In this document: one piece after another, positions 1 through 7,419 of the stretch
Layout: the number at the start of each line of letters is the position of its first letter
How positions within the stretch are numbered: the stretch's first letter is position 1
NCBI GenBank assembly: GCA_041653955.1
Contig: JBAZEH010000008.1
Span: 1-49,811, forward strand
DNA: 49,811 nucleotides
From: UBA1562 sp041653955
GTDB taxonomy: Bacteria > Omnitrophota > Gorgyraeia > Gygaellales > Profunditerraquicolaceae
Direction of reading: 5' to 3'
The notes under the pieces: generated by a model
Database searches by the model: none
Told to the model about the DNA's origin: nothing
What the model saw: only the letters and a program-made list of their open reading frames with translations
Translations under genes and position numbers: made by a program

Positions 1-180
1 TACACCCTTCCTTATTAAGAACTGTAAGCGGTGTTAAATGAGCACATAACTTACGAATGCGACAGCATGAGTAAGTTATAAGTGCGAATTTACACCCTTC
101 CTTATTAACAACCACAAACGGTGCTAAATGACCCCCCAACTTACGAACACGTTAGTGTGAGTAAGCTGTTTGGGCTAGTT
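1..180. repeat. 90-bp tandem repeat array, left contig end (two units)
   Basis: Two head-to-tail units of exactly 90 bp (1-90 and 91-180), both opening with TACACCCTTCCTTATTAA. Each holds an inverted repeat centred on CTTAC...GTAAG. Inside it the inner stem changes sequence but keeps pairing: ATGC/GCAT with a GACA loop in unit 1, ACAC/GTGT with a GTTA loop in unit 2, each flanked by GA on both sides. The same repeat ends the window at 49641-49811. No ORF is supported here. From 180 to 250 there is one further hairpin and then tRNA-Gly. Confidence 0.9.
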
Positions 181-186
181 CCTCGC

Positions 187-227
187 TTCGCTTCGGAATC
201 ATCCGCGGCTTATTGAGCCGCAGCGAA
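187..227. other. Nested hairpin after the tRNA cluster
   Basis: An outer inverted repeat TTCGCT/AGCGAA (187-192, 222-227) encloses a perfect 6-bp stem GCGGCT/AGCCGC (205-210, 216-221) with a 5-nt loop. It lies just 3' of tRNA-Gly on the minus strand, where a terminator or processing signal for the frr-tRNA transcript would be expected. There is no T-run after it, so a standard intrinsic terminator is not demonstrated. Confidence 0.4.
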
Positions 228-250
228 CATACGTTACTGTGTGTAAATTG

Positions 251-326
251 TGGAGCGGGAGACGGGGTTCGAACCCGCGACAATCACGTTGGCAACGTGA
301 CACTCTACCAACTGAGTTACTCCCGC
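251..326 (-). tRNA. tRNA-Gly (anticodon GCC)
   Basis: The reverse complement folds as a canonical 76-nt tRNA. The acceptor arms are GCGGGAG and CTCCCGC, the anticodon stem TCACG/CGTGA closes the loop TTGCCAA (anticodon GCC), and the T-arm contains GGTTCGAACCC. The 3' CCA is encoded (251-253), unlike in the two tRNAs upstream. It is the last of three tRNAs after frr. Confidence 0.95.
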
Positions 327-363
327 GTGATCAATGCCTATATGCACTACGCTCGCTTCAGTG

Positions 364-398
364 CCATTAAAATTTACCTTACCGGTAGATTTTAATGG
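364..398 (-). other. Hairpin between tRNA-Leu and tRNA-Gly
   Basis: Arms 364-378 and 384-398 form a 15-bp stem with one G-T pair and a 5-nt loop. The stem takes in the last nucleotides of tRNA-Leu (396-398), so it competes with the mature acceptor end. It may guide 3' trailer processing of a tRNA that has no encoded CCA. Confidence 0.5.
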
Positions 399-477
399 GC
401 GGAAGAGGATTTGAACCTCCAAGGGTTTCCCCAATAGCTCCTAAGGCTATCGCGTATGCCAGTTCCGCCATCCGCCC
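396..477 (-). tRNA. tRNA-Leu (anticodon UAG)
   Basis: An 82-nt type II tRNA with a long variable arm. Acceptor arms are GGGCGGA/TCCGCCC, and the anticodon stem ATAGC/GCTAT closes the loop CTTAGGA (anticodon TAG). The T-arm contains GGTTCAAATCC. The 3' CCA is not encoded and would be added by nucleotidyltransferase. Confidence 0.94.
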
Positions 478-488
478 GGTTAAGGGCT

Positions 489-515
489 AAAATTTCTTTT
501 AAAGAAAGAAATTTT
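489..515 (-). other. AT-rich hairpin between tRNA-Lys and tRNA-Leu
   Basis: A perfect 11-bp stem (AAAATTTCTTT at 489-499, AAAGAAATTTT at 505-515) with a TAAAG loop starts 1 nt after the 3' end of tRNA-Lys. With the similar hairpin at 364-398 it suggests a structured 3' trailer on each CCA-less tRNA in this transcript. Confidence 0.55.
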
Positions 516-516
516 A

Positions 517-589
517 TGAGCCTCCCGCGACTCGAACGCGGCACACCCACCTTAAAAGGGTGGTGCTCTACCGGATGAGCTAGAGGCCC
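517..589 (-). tRNA. tRNA-Lys (anticodon UUU)
   Basis: A 73-nt tRNA without encoded CCA. Acceptor arms GGGCCTC/GAGGCTC pair with one G-U. The anticodon stem CCACC/GGTGG closes CTTTTAA (anticodon TTT), and the T-arm contains CGTTCGAGTCG. Its 5' end lies only 4 nt beyond the frr stop codon on the same strand, so it is very likely cut out of the same transcript. Confidence 0.94.
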
Positions 590-593
590 AAAT

Positions 594-1154
594 CTAAAGT
601 TCCAGAACTTCCTTTTCTTTACTCTTTAATAACTCGTCAACCTTGGCGATATATTTGTCAACGAGCTTCTGCAATTCATCAATACCCCTGAATTTATCAT
701 CCTCTGATATCGCCTTATCTTTCTCCAGCTTCTCCAGCGCCTCTTTGGCATCCCGCCTGATGGTGCGCAAAGATACCCTGCCTTCCTCCGACATCTTATG
801 CACTACCTTGACCATCTCCTGGCGCCTCTCCTTAGAGAGCGCCGGCACAGACAACCTGATCAGCTTGCCGTCATTTGAAGGAGTGATACCGAGGCTTGAT
901 TTCATTATCGCCTTTTCGATCTCGGCTATTGCCGAAACGTCCCACGGCTGTATCACGATCAGATGCGTATCAGGGACAGAAATGGAGGCCAGCTGCTTAA
1001 GGAGCGTAGGGGTCCCGTAATAATCTACATGCAGGCCTTCCACAAGATGAGGGCTCGCCCTGCCGGTCCTTATCTCCATGTACTCGCGCGCCACTGATTC
1101 AAGCGCTTTCTTCATCTTGTCTTCGCTGCCGTGTAAGATCTCTCTGGTAGTCAT
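594..1154 (-). CDS. frr: Ribosome recycling factor
   Basis: A 186-aa protein of the usual RRF length (about 185). Together with EF-G it splits the post-termination ribosome into subunits. Family hallmarks are visible: the N-terminal RTGRASPHLVEG segment, YYGTPTLLKQLASISVPD in the small domain, and a charged C-terminal helical bundle. The ATG follows a strong Shine-Dalgarno, AAAGGAGGGG, about 6 nt upstream. It is last in the rpsB-tsf-pyrH-frr operon, 51 nt after pyrH. The gene stops with TAG, and tRNA-Lys begins 4 nt later, so RNase P would cut the mRNA almost at the stop codon. Confidence 0.97.
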   Translation of the reverse strand: MTTREILHGSEDKMKKALESVAREYMEIRTGRASPHLVEGLHVDYYGTPTLLKQLASISVPDTHLIVIQPWDVSAIAEIEKAIMKSSLGITPSNDGKLIRLSVPALSKERRQEMVKVVHKMSEEGRVSLRTIRRDAKEALEKLEKDKAISEDDKFRGIDELQKLVDKYIAKVDELLKSKEKEVLEL

Positions 1155-1205
1155 GGCTACCCCTCCTTTAAAGTACAGGTTCCGGAGTTTAATTAGGATT
1201 TAAAC

Positions 1206-1928
1206 CTAAGATACGATTGTGCCTATCTTTTCGCCCGATACTACCCTGCGGATATTTCCTTCTTTATTGAGATTAAAGACCACGATGGGTAATTTATTAT
1301 CCATGCACAGGCTCACGGCGGTAGCATCCATAACCTTAAGCCCCTTCTTTAATACGTCGATATATTTCAAGCTGTCAAACTTCCTGGCATTATTAACCTT
1401 AAGGGGGTCGGCGGAATAAACACCGTCAACCTTGGTCGCCTTTAATATCGCGTCGGCATTTATCTCCATGGCCCTAAGCGCCGCGGTGGTGTCCGTGGTA
1501 AAATAAGGGTTCCCCGTACCGGCGACAAATATCACGATGCGCCCTTTTTCAAGGTGCCTTATCGCCCTCCTGCGGATATACGGCTCGGCTATCCTCTGCA
1601 TTTCAATGGCGGTCATTACGCGGGTAGGCATACCCATCTTCTCCAAAACATCCTGCAGCGCCAGGCCGTTTATGACAGTCGCCAGCATACCCATATAGTC
1701 TGCGACTGACCTGTCCATATCCAGCCCGCGCGAAGCGGTATTCTCCCTCCCCCGGAATATATTCCCGCCTCCCAGCACTATGGCTACATCCACATTAAGG
1801 TCCCTTATGTCTTTTATCTGGTGGCCTATAGAGGCTAAAACAGAGTGGTCTACGCCGTGGGACCCCTTGCCCTGCAGGGCTTCACCGCTTAACTTTAAAA
1901 GTATCCTTTTATATACGGTCTTTATCAT
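1206..1928 (-). CDS. pyrH: UMP kinase
   Basis: A 240-aa amino-acid-kinase-fold enzyme that phosphorylates UMP to UDP with ATP, in pyrimidine nucleotide synthesis. Motifs include KRILLKLSGEAL (phosphate binding), VLGGGNIFRG, and the FVAGTGNPYFTTDTTAALRA nucleotide segment. A GGAG about 5 nt upstream supports the ATG. The start overlaps the tsf stop as TAATG, a one-base overlap pointing to translational coupling. Placement between tsf and frr is the common bacterial order. The length matches the usual 235-245 aa. Confidence 0.97.
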   Translation of the reverse strand: MIKTVYKRILLKLSGEALQGKGSHGVDHSVLASIGHQIKDIRDLNVDVAIVLGGGNIFRGRENTASRGLDMDRSVADYMGMLATVINGLALQDVLEKMGMPTRVMTAIEMQRIAEPYIRRRAIRHLEKGRIVIFVAGTGNPYFTTDTTAALRAMEINADAILKATKVDGVYSADPLKVNNARKFDSLKYIDVLKKGLKVMDATAVSLCMDNKLPIVVFNLNKEGNIRRVVSGEKIGTIVS

Positions 1929-2452
1929 TATTCTCCGATCTTATAACGCACAAAGCGGCGGATCACTATGTTTTCTCCGATCTTCGCGACCAGGTTCCCA
2001 AGGTAATCCTTTATAATAAGTCCGGGGTCTTTAATAAAAGGCTGCTCCATCAGGCAGTTATCCTTAAAAAACAACTCTTTATCTTTCTCTCCTTCAACAG
2101 CATCCTGTGGGACCTCTTCCCTGTTCAGGTATTTCGGATTATGCGCGGCTATCTGCATGGCTATATCTTTGGTAAATTGGGCAAATTCGCTGTTACGCGC
2201 CACAAAATCAGTCTCGCAATCAACCTCTAATAATACCCCTATCTTGTTGCCATGATGCACATATGCCTCTATCCTGCCGTCTTTGACTTTTCTGGATTGC
2301 TTGCCTTTGGCGATCTCAAGGCCGCGTTTACGCAGCAACCCGGCCGCCTTTTTTATATCGCCTTCGGCATCATGAAGGGCTTTTTTGCACTCCATAATGC
2401 TAGCGTAAGTCATTTCACGCAATTCCTTAACTAATTCCGCTGTTATCTTCAC
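1928..2452 (-). CDS. tsf: Elongation factor Ts, short form, GTG start
   Basis: The nucleotide exchange factor for EF-Tu. The N-terminal UBA-like domain has the family pattern (ITAELVKELREMT...MECKKAL), followed by a core domain with CETDFVARN, the segment that contacts EF-Tu. I place the start at a GTG (2450-2452) behind GGAAGG; the longer frame would run back into rpsB. This gives 174 aa, much shorter than the 283-aa E. coli protein and close to short forms such as that of Thermus, so the second core subdomain is probably missing. It starts 16 nt after rpsB and overlaps pyrH by one base. Confidence 0.93.
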   Translation of the reverse strand: MKITAELVKELREMTYASIMECKKALHDAEGDIKKAAGLLRKRGLEIAKGKQSRKVKDGRIEAYVHHGNKIGVLLEVDCETDFVARNSEFAQFTKDIAMQIAAHNPKYLNREEVPQDAVEGEKDKELFFKDNCLMEQPFIKDPGLIIKDYLGNLVAKIGENIVIRRFVRYKIGE

Positions 2453-2468
2453 TCTTATTCCTTCCTTT

Positions 2469-3356
2469 CTACTCTTTTTTCTTGCCTTTTGCTTCAGCCC
2501 CGGATTTTCCGCGAGCCTTATGCCCGGGCTTTGCCTCATCATCAGGAGAACCTTCTTTTGTTTCTATGATCTCCTCTATCTTTTCTATCTCAGCCTCCTC
2601 TTCAGGAAGCACTACCCCACCCTCTTGCTCTCCGGGCTTGATCGCTACCCCTTCCTGGGAAAGATAAGAGAGGAACCTTTTGCGCCCTTCGATTATGCTG
2701 TCGGCGAGTATGCTGACAACCGCGTCTATCGATTTTGTGGCGTCGTCATTTCCCGGCACGGGATAAGCGATAAGATCGGGGTTAGAGTTAGTGTCAATAA
2801 GGCCTATCACCGGTATGGACAGCCTATTCGCTTCCCTTATCGCGGTATCTTCCTTCTTGGTGTCTACCACGATTATAGCCTTGGGCATACGCTCCATAGC
2901 GGCTATCCCGGAGAAATTCTTCTTCAGCTTATCCATCTCCTTCTCAAGGCGGGCCACTTCTTTTTTAGTCAATTTCTGGAAAGTGCCGTCCTCTTTCATC
3001 TTTTCTATCGCCTTTAAGCGGTTTATCCTCTTTTTTATTGTGGTGTAATTAGTCAGCATCCCTCCCGGCCAGCGTTCGGTCACAAAATACATACCCGAGC
3101 GCACCGCTTCCTTATAAACCGCTTCCTGCGCCTGCCTCTTAGTGCCCACAAAAAGCACGACCTCCCCCTTGGAAGTTATCTCCAGAAGGAAATCCCTGGC
3201 CTTATTCAGGCATTCTTCGGTCTTCTCCAGGTCAATAATATAGATCCCGCTTCTTTCGCCAAATATGAATTTTTTCATTTTCGGGTTCCAACGCGAAGTT
3301 TTATGCCCGAAATGTACCCCTGCCTCCAACAGCTGTTTGATCAATTCTGTAGCCAA
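2469..3356 (-). CDS. rpsB: 30S ribosomal protein S2 with long charged tail
   Basis: A 295-aa uS2, first gene of the operon. Core motifs are clear: LLEAGVHFGHKTSRWNPKM, GERSGIYIIDLEKT, VLFVGTKRQAQ, RWPGGMLTNYTTI and PVIGLIDTNSNPD. The core ends near residue 230. The last 60 or so residues are low-complexity, first acidic (PEEEAEIEKIEEIIETKEG) and then lysine-rich (to GKKKE), an extension absent from E. coli S2 (241 aa). The start is TTG behind GAGGAGG, about 8 nt upstream. Confidence 0.96.
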   Translation of the reverse strand: MATELIKQLLEAGVHFGHKTSRWNPKMKKFIFGERSGIYIIDLEKTEECLNKARDFLLEITSKGEVVLFVGTKRQAQEAVYKEAVRSGMYFVTERWPGGMLTNYTTIKKRINRLKAIEKMKEDGTFQKLTKKEVARLEKEMDKLKKNFSGIAAMERMPKAIIVVDTKKEDTAIREANRLSIPVIGLIDTNSNPDLIAYPVPGNDDATKSIDAVVSILADSIIEGRKRFLSYLSQEGVAIKPGEQEGGVVLPEEEAEIEKIEEIIETKEGSPDDEAKPGHKARGKSGAEAKGKKKE

Positions 3357-3389
3357 ACTATTTTCCTCCTCTTTTATTCGGTTTATTTG

Positions 3390-3421
3390 GTTTTTTTATA
3401 GATATGGCCAAAAAAACGGCC
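3390..3421 (-). promoter_or_regulatory. rpsB leader with two mutually exclusive hairpins
   Basis: The roughly 80-nt leader of rpsB holds two competing pairings. One joins the two GGCC blocks (3406-3409 with 3418-3421). The other joins a GTTTTTTT/AAAAAAAC pair (3390-3397 with 3410-3417) that encloses one GGCC. S2 leaders are autoregulated in several bacteria, but this fold matches no class I can name. On the plus strand it resembles a terminator with a T-run, yet no plus-strand gene precedes it. Confidence 0.35.
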
Positions 3422-3443
3422 TTTTTCCCAAAAGTAAATCTTA

Positions 3444-3471
3444 AGTATACCATAATTCCTTATATATGCAA
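3444..3471 (-). promoter_or_regulatory. Promoter of rpsB-tsf-pyrH-frr
   Basis: On the minus strand: TTGCAT, 16-nt spacer, TATACT, preceded by TGG (extended -10). It sits directly after the stop of the upstream ABC transporter gene, giving a leader of about 80 nt. Confidence 0.6.
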
Positions 3472-3472
3472 C

Positions 3473-5266
3473 TTATTTCTCCAATTCCTGCATCTGGTAA
3501 AGCCTCTGATATAACCCGCCCAGGGCCAGGAGCTGCTGATGGTTCCCCTGTTCAACTATCCTGCCCTTATCCAGGACAAGGATCATATTGGCATTTTTTA
3601 CAGTAGAGAGCCTGTGCGCGATAACGAATACTGTGCGGCCAAAAATAAGCCTGTTCAGCGCTTCCTGGACAAGCCGCTCGGATTCCGTATCCAACTGTGA
3701 TGTTGCTTCATCAAGTATCAAAATAGGCGGATTTTTCAATAAAGCCCTTGCTATCGCCAGCCTCTGGCGCTCTCCTCCCGATAATTTGACCCCCCTATCC
3801 CCTATGATCGTATCATAACCTGACGGCAAACAACTTATGAAATCATGGGCATGGGCCTGCCTGGCAGCCTCCTCCACCTCCTGCATAGAAGCATCGGGCT
3901 TCCCGTAAAGTATATTATTCTTTATGCTATCATTAAAGAGTATGGTTTCCTGCGTGACGATACCTATCTGATAGCGCAGGGAGCGGAAAGTCACTTCTTT
4001 TATATCTGTGCCATCTACCAGTATCCTGCCCTTATTGGGATCATAAAAACGCGGTATCAGGTCTACCAGGGTGCTTTTCCCCGTGCCGCTTGGCCCGACG
4101 ATAGCCAGCATCTGGCCTTTATCTATCTTAAGGTTTATCCCTTTTAATATATCCTGGTCAGCATATTTGAACCACACATCCTCAAAAACTACGTTATTCC
4201 TGAAACCCTGCAATTCCCGCGCCCCCTCCTTCTCCTGTATGCTGGGAGAGGTATCCAGCACTTCATATATCCTGCCGCTTGCAGCTACTGCCTGCTGCAT
4301 TATAGAATTAACCTGGCTTAACTTCTTAAAGGGGCGGATAAGTGATAATAGCGCCGCCATAAATAAGGCAAAGGCGCCGAAAGAAAGCTCTCCTCCTATG
4401 ACCTTGCGGCCGCTGTAGAATATGATAAATAACGCCATACCCACGCCTACGAGCTCGGTAACAATACCCAAAAGCAGCATCCTTTTTATGGATTTCATGG
4501 CGAGCCTGTAGTAATCATGGTTCTGCTTATTAAACCTCCCCATCTCCCGCTTTTCCGCGCAGAACGCCCGCACTATCCTTACCCCCGCGAATGTCTCCAC
4601 AAGAAGGGAATTTATATCCGCCATCTTCTCCTGGGACCTCTTGCTCAGCTTGCGCAATATCTTTCCTACCGTTATCATGGGGATCGCGACCAGAGGCAGT
4701 ATCACGATCGATATCAACGCCATCCTCCAATTTATCAAAAAAGTCAACGCCGCGAAGCAGATCACCTGAAATGATTGATATATAAGATCGGTAAGCGCGT
4801 AAGATACCGCGTTTTCTATGAGTTTTACGTCATTGGTAATACGGGAGACCAGTTCGCCGCTTCTCTTCTGGGTAAAATAATCCAGGGATAATACCTGAAG
4901 CTTATCGTAAACCTGGTTTTTGACATCCCTGATCACTTTCTGCCCGACGTCCGACATCATATAAGACTGCAAGAATTCAAAGACCGCCCTGATAACCAGG
5001 GCTATCGGGACTATAATCAGGAGTATGTAAAGGACCGCCAGAGGAGAAGAGTTGTTCAACTGGACAAGCATGGACTCTACGAAAGGCGGGAGTTTGCCCT
5101 GCGTAAAGGTTATGGGCTTATTGGTAAACACCCTGTCTACGATAGGCACTATGGCGCTCAAACGAAAAACATCCAGGAGCGTAACAATACCCATAAATAT
5201 GCCCGATAAAATAAGCTCGCCGTAATATGGCCTGGCGAACTTGAATAACTTGCGGTAATTGCGCAT
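3473..5266 (-). CDS. MsbA-like ABC exporter (lipid A flippase candidate)
   Basis: A half-transporter with an N-terminal six-helix type I exporter domain (about residues 1-320) and a C-terminal ATPase domain. The latter has Walker A GPSGTGKST, the signature LSGGERQR, Walker B ILILDEATSQLD and the H-loop IAHRLST. I start it at the ATG of MRNYRKLF (5264-5266), behind AAAGG and 31 nt from the predicted transcription start; upstream in-frame codons lie in the promoter. This gives 597 aa, usual for MsbA. It diverges from gnnA-like/lpxB, so moving lipid A core across the inner membrane is the likeliest role. A general lipid or drug exporter is the alternative. Confidence 0.82.
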   Translation of the reverse strand: MRNYRKLFKFARPYYGELILSGIFMGIVTLLDVFRLSAIVPIVDRVFTNKPITFTQGKLPPFVESMLVQLNNSSPLAVLYILLIIVPIALVIRAVFEFLQSYMMSDVGQKVIRDVKNQVYDKLQVLSLDYFTQKRSGELVSRITNDVKLIENAVSYALTDLIYQSFQVICFAALTFLINWRMALISIVILPLVAIPMITVGKILRKLSKRSQEKMADINSLLVETFAGVRIVRAFCAEKREMGRFNKQNHDYYRLAMKSIKRMLLLGIVTELVGVGMALFIIFYSGRKVIGGELSFGAFALFMAALLSLIRPFKKLSQVNSIMQQAVAASGRIYEVLDTSPSIQEKEGARELQGFRNNVVFEDVWFKYADQDILKGINLKIDKGQMLAIVGPSGTGKSTLVDLIPRFYDPNKGRILVDGTDIKEVTFRSLRYQIGIVTQETILFNDSIKNNILYGKPDASMQEVEEAARQAHAHDFISCLPSGYDTIIGDRGVKLSGGERQRLAIARALLKNPPILILDEATSQLDTESERLVQEALNRLIFGRTVFVIAHRLSTVKNANMILVLDKGRIVEQGNHQQLLALGGLYQRLYQMQELEK

Positions 5267-5303
5267 CTTATTGCCTTTCTTCCTGTTTTGGATTTGAACA
5301 AAT

Positions 5304-5332
5304 ACTATATCATAGCGATTGACTTTTGTCGA
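5304..5332 (-). promoter_or_regulatory. Promoter of the MsbA-like gene
   Basis: On the minus strand: TCGACA, 17-nt spacer, TATAGT, preceded by TGA (extended -10). Its -35 falls inside the spacer of the opposite promoter at 5319-5347, so RNA polymerase probably cannot occupy both at once. Confidence 0.6.
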
Positions 5333-5347
5333 GTGATTTGCTATGAT
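5319..5347 (+). promoter_or_regulatory. Promoter of gnnA-like/lpxB, leaderless configuration
   Basis: TTGACT (5319-5324), 17-nt spacer, TATGAT (5342-5347), preceded by TGC. Transcription should begin 6-8 nt downstream, at about 5354, and the first usable ATG is at 5355. The ATG at 5343 lies inside the -10 and cannot be on this transcript. The mRNA would therefore be leaderless or nearly so. Confidence 0.65.
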
Positions 5348-5354
5348 TTTTAAC

Positions 5355-6272
5355 ATGAAAAGGATAAAAGTAGGGGTAATAGGTGTAGGGCACCTGGGTA
5401 GCCTGCATGCGAAGATATACCGCGATATTGAGGGCTGCTCCCTTGAGGGGGTATGCGATACCGATAAAAACCGCCTTAAAGAGGTCTCCGGGGCCCTGGG
5501 GGTTGCGGGATGCGCGGATTACCGGGAGTTATTTGACAAAATTGACGCCGTAAGCGTAGCCGTCCCCACCAAATGGCACCATAAGATAGCCGAAGATTTC
5601 CTTAAACACAATATCCACGCGCTGGTAGAAAAACCTTTTACTCCTACTCTACAGGAAGCTGATTCATTGATAAAGCTGGCGCGGCAGAATAAGCTTATTC
5701 TGCAGGTAGGGCATATTGAGAGGTTTAATTCTGCATTTGCCGCGACCCTAAAGCTGATCAGGAACCCAAAATTCATAGAATGCCACAGGTTAAGCCCATT
5801 CCCGAACCGCTCCCTTGACGTCGGGGCGGTGCTGGATATCATGATCCACGATATAGATATAATCCTGGGGCTGGTCAATTCCGGGATAAAACAAATAGAA
5901 TCCGTAGGGATAAATGTCCTGACCAAATTTGAGGATATCGCCAATTCCCGCATTACCTTTAAGAATGGATGCGTGGCAAACCTTACTGCCAGCCGCATCT
6001 CCGATGAAGTAATGCGTAAAATACGCATTTTTCAGGAGAATACCTACATATCTCTGGATTACAAAGATGCCAAAGCGAGCGTATACAAAAAAGGCGCCTT
6101 TAAGATCACTAAAGAAGAGCTTCCCATAGAAAAAGAACAACCCCTCCAAAAAGAGCTCGCCTCCTTCATTGATTGCGTAACCAACCGCAAAGAACCCCTT
6201 GTTTCCGGTGAGGTCGCCAGAGAGGCGCTACGCGTAGCCCTTGAGATACAAAACCAGATATGGAAAAAATAA
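5355..6272 (+). CDS. Gfo/Idh/MocA oxidoreductase, GnnA-like (lipid A locus)
   Basis: A 305-aa NAD(P)-dependent sugar oxidoreductase. The N-terminal Rossmann domain has VGVIGVGHLGSLHA, then the family's EKP motif (ALVEKPFTPT), and a C-terminal domain with DVGAVLDIMIHDIDIIL carrying the catalytic-type DxxxHD. Relatives next to lpxA or lpxB include GnnA, which oxidises UDP-GlcNAc at C3 on the way to the 3-amino sugar of amide-linked lipid A. Its 13-bp overlap with lpxB supports that pathway, but the aminotransferase partner GnnB is not in this window, so the substrate is inferred. The start is set by the promoter. Confidence 0.75.
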   Translation: MKRIKVGVIGVGHLGSLHAKIYRDIEGCSLEGVCDTDKNRLKEVSGALGVAGCADYRELFDKIDAVSVAVPTKWHHKIAEDFLKHNIHALVEKPFTPTLQEADSLIKLARQNKLILQVGHIERFNSAFAATLKLIRNPKFIECHRLSPFPNRSLDVGAVLDIMIHDIDIILGLVNSGIKQIESVGINVLTKFEDIANSRITFKNGCVANLTASRISDEVMRKIRIFQENTYISLDYKDAKASVYKKGAFKITKEELPIEKEQPLQKELASFIDCVTNRKEPLVSGEVAREALRVALEIQNQIWKK

Positions 6273-7411
6273 AGAATATCTTTATTGTCTGCGGGGAACC
6301 CTCGGGGGATATTAATGCCGCCAATCTCGCAAAGGCTATGCTCCGGTTAGACCCCCGTGTAAGGATATCCGGAATAGCCGGAGAGGTATCGCGCGAGGCA
6401 GGAGTTTATATTTACCGCGATATAAAAGAGCTCTCCGTTATGGGGTTATCGGATGTATTAAAAAAACTCCCCCTCTTCCTCTCGCTTCAGAAATTCATAT
6501 TGGATAAGATCAGTTTTTCAAAACCCGACGCGATAATACTGGTAGACTTTTCAGGGTTTAACTTGAGGCTCGCTAAAAAAATAAATAAAAATATACCCGT
6601 AATATACTATGTCAGCCCGCAGGTGTGGGCGTCAAGAGCGGGCAGGTTAAAAACCATAAAGAAATATGTTGATAAGGTAGTTGTGCTATACAAGTTCGAG
6701 GAGGAGTTCTACAAAAAACACGGTATAGACGCGGAGTTCGCGGGGCATCCGCTACTGGATATCGTAAGGCCTTCAATGGGAAAAGAGGAGTTCCTGCGCA
6801 GGTCCGGCATCCCTCCTGCCGACAAGATTATCGCGCTGCTGCCCGGATCGCGTAAACAGGAAATAAAGCATATACTTCCTCTGATGCTTGAGGCCGCGGC
6901 GATTATGGATCGTAAAATAAAGGGTCTCGGTTTTATAATCGCGAAACCGCCGCAGGTAAATATGGATATTTATAACCGTCTTGTAAATAAATCCGGCATA
7001 AATTTAAAGGTCATTGAAGGGCAAACATACGATTGCCTTAATGCCGCTGATTTCTGCCTGGTCGCATCAGGCACGGCAACTCTTGAAACCGCTATAATGC
7101 AGAAACCCTTCGCGTTAATATATAAGATGAACCTGTTAAACTACCTGATCTACCGGCCCCAGGTAAAAATCCCCTACATATGCATGGCTAATATAATAGC
7201 GGGCAAAGGAGTAGTGCCGGAGTTCATTCAATTCGGGGCCTGCCCTTACAGAATAGCGGTTGAATCCATGAAGATCATGACTGACCCCGCCAAGCTAAAA
7301 ACGATGAAGGAAGGCCTGGCTTCAGTAAAGTCACTCCTCGGAGAAGATGGCGCAAGTAAACGCGCTGCCCGCATCATCCTTGATTACCTAAAAAATAAAG
7401 ACGCTTTCTAA
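6260..7411 (+). CDS. lpxB: Lipid-A-disaccharide synthase
   Basis: A 383-aa GT19 glycosyltransferase that joins UDP-2,3-diacylglucosamine and lipid X into the lipid A disaccharide at the inner membrane. Motifs include the N-terminal GEPSGD, VDFSGFNLRLAK, YYVSPQVWASRAGR, GHPLLD, and the sugar-nucleotide site LLPGSRKQEI...CLVASGTATLE. The length matches the usual 380-390 aa. The ATG lies inside the upstream gene, so the two are probably translationally coupled. The last codons (GAC GCT TTC) also form an arm of the structure downstream. Confidence 0.96.
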   Translation: MEKIKNIFIVCGEPSGDINAANLAKAMLRLDPRVRISGIAGEVSREAGVYIYRDIKELSVMGLSDVLKKLPLFLSLQKFILDKISFSKPDAIILVDFSGFNLRLAKKINKNIPVIYYVSPQVWASRAGRLKTIKKYVDKVVVLYKFEEEFYKKHGIDAEFAGHPLLDIVRPSMGKEEFLRRSGIPPADKIIALLPGSRKQEIKHILPLMLEAAAIMDRKIKGLGFIIAKPPQVNMDIYNRLVNKSGINLKVIEGQTYDCLNAADFCLVASGTATLETAIMQKPFALIYKMNLLNYLIYRPQVKIPYICMANIIAGKGVVPEFIQFGACPYRIAVESMKIMTDPAKLKTMKEGLASVKSLLGEDGASKRAARIILDYLKNKDAF

Positions 7412-7419
7412 TATAAAGC

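Noticed and set aside
1..180. Integron attC sites (GTTAAAT resembles the R' core, units near 90 bp)
   Set aside because: No matching RYYYAAC partner at the right place, no cassette ORFs between units, and no integrase. Units are strictly head-to-tail.
213..434. Short ORFs over the tRNA cluster
   Set aside because: They lie across tRNA genes and have no ribosome sites or protein-like composition.
5343..5354. Start of the GnnA-like protein at the ATG at 5343
   Set aside because: That ATG lies within the predicted -10 hexamer, so the promoter's transcript cannot contain it. The ATG at 5355 is kept.
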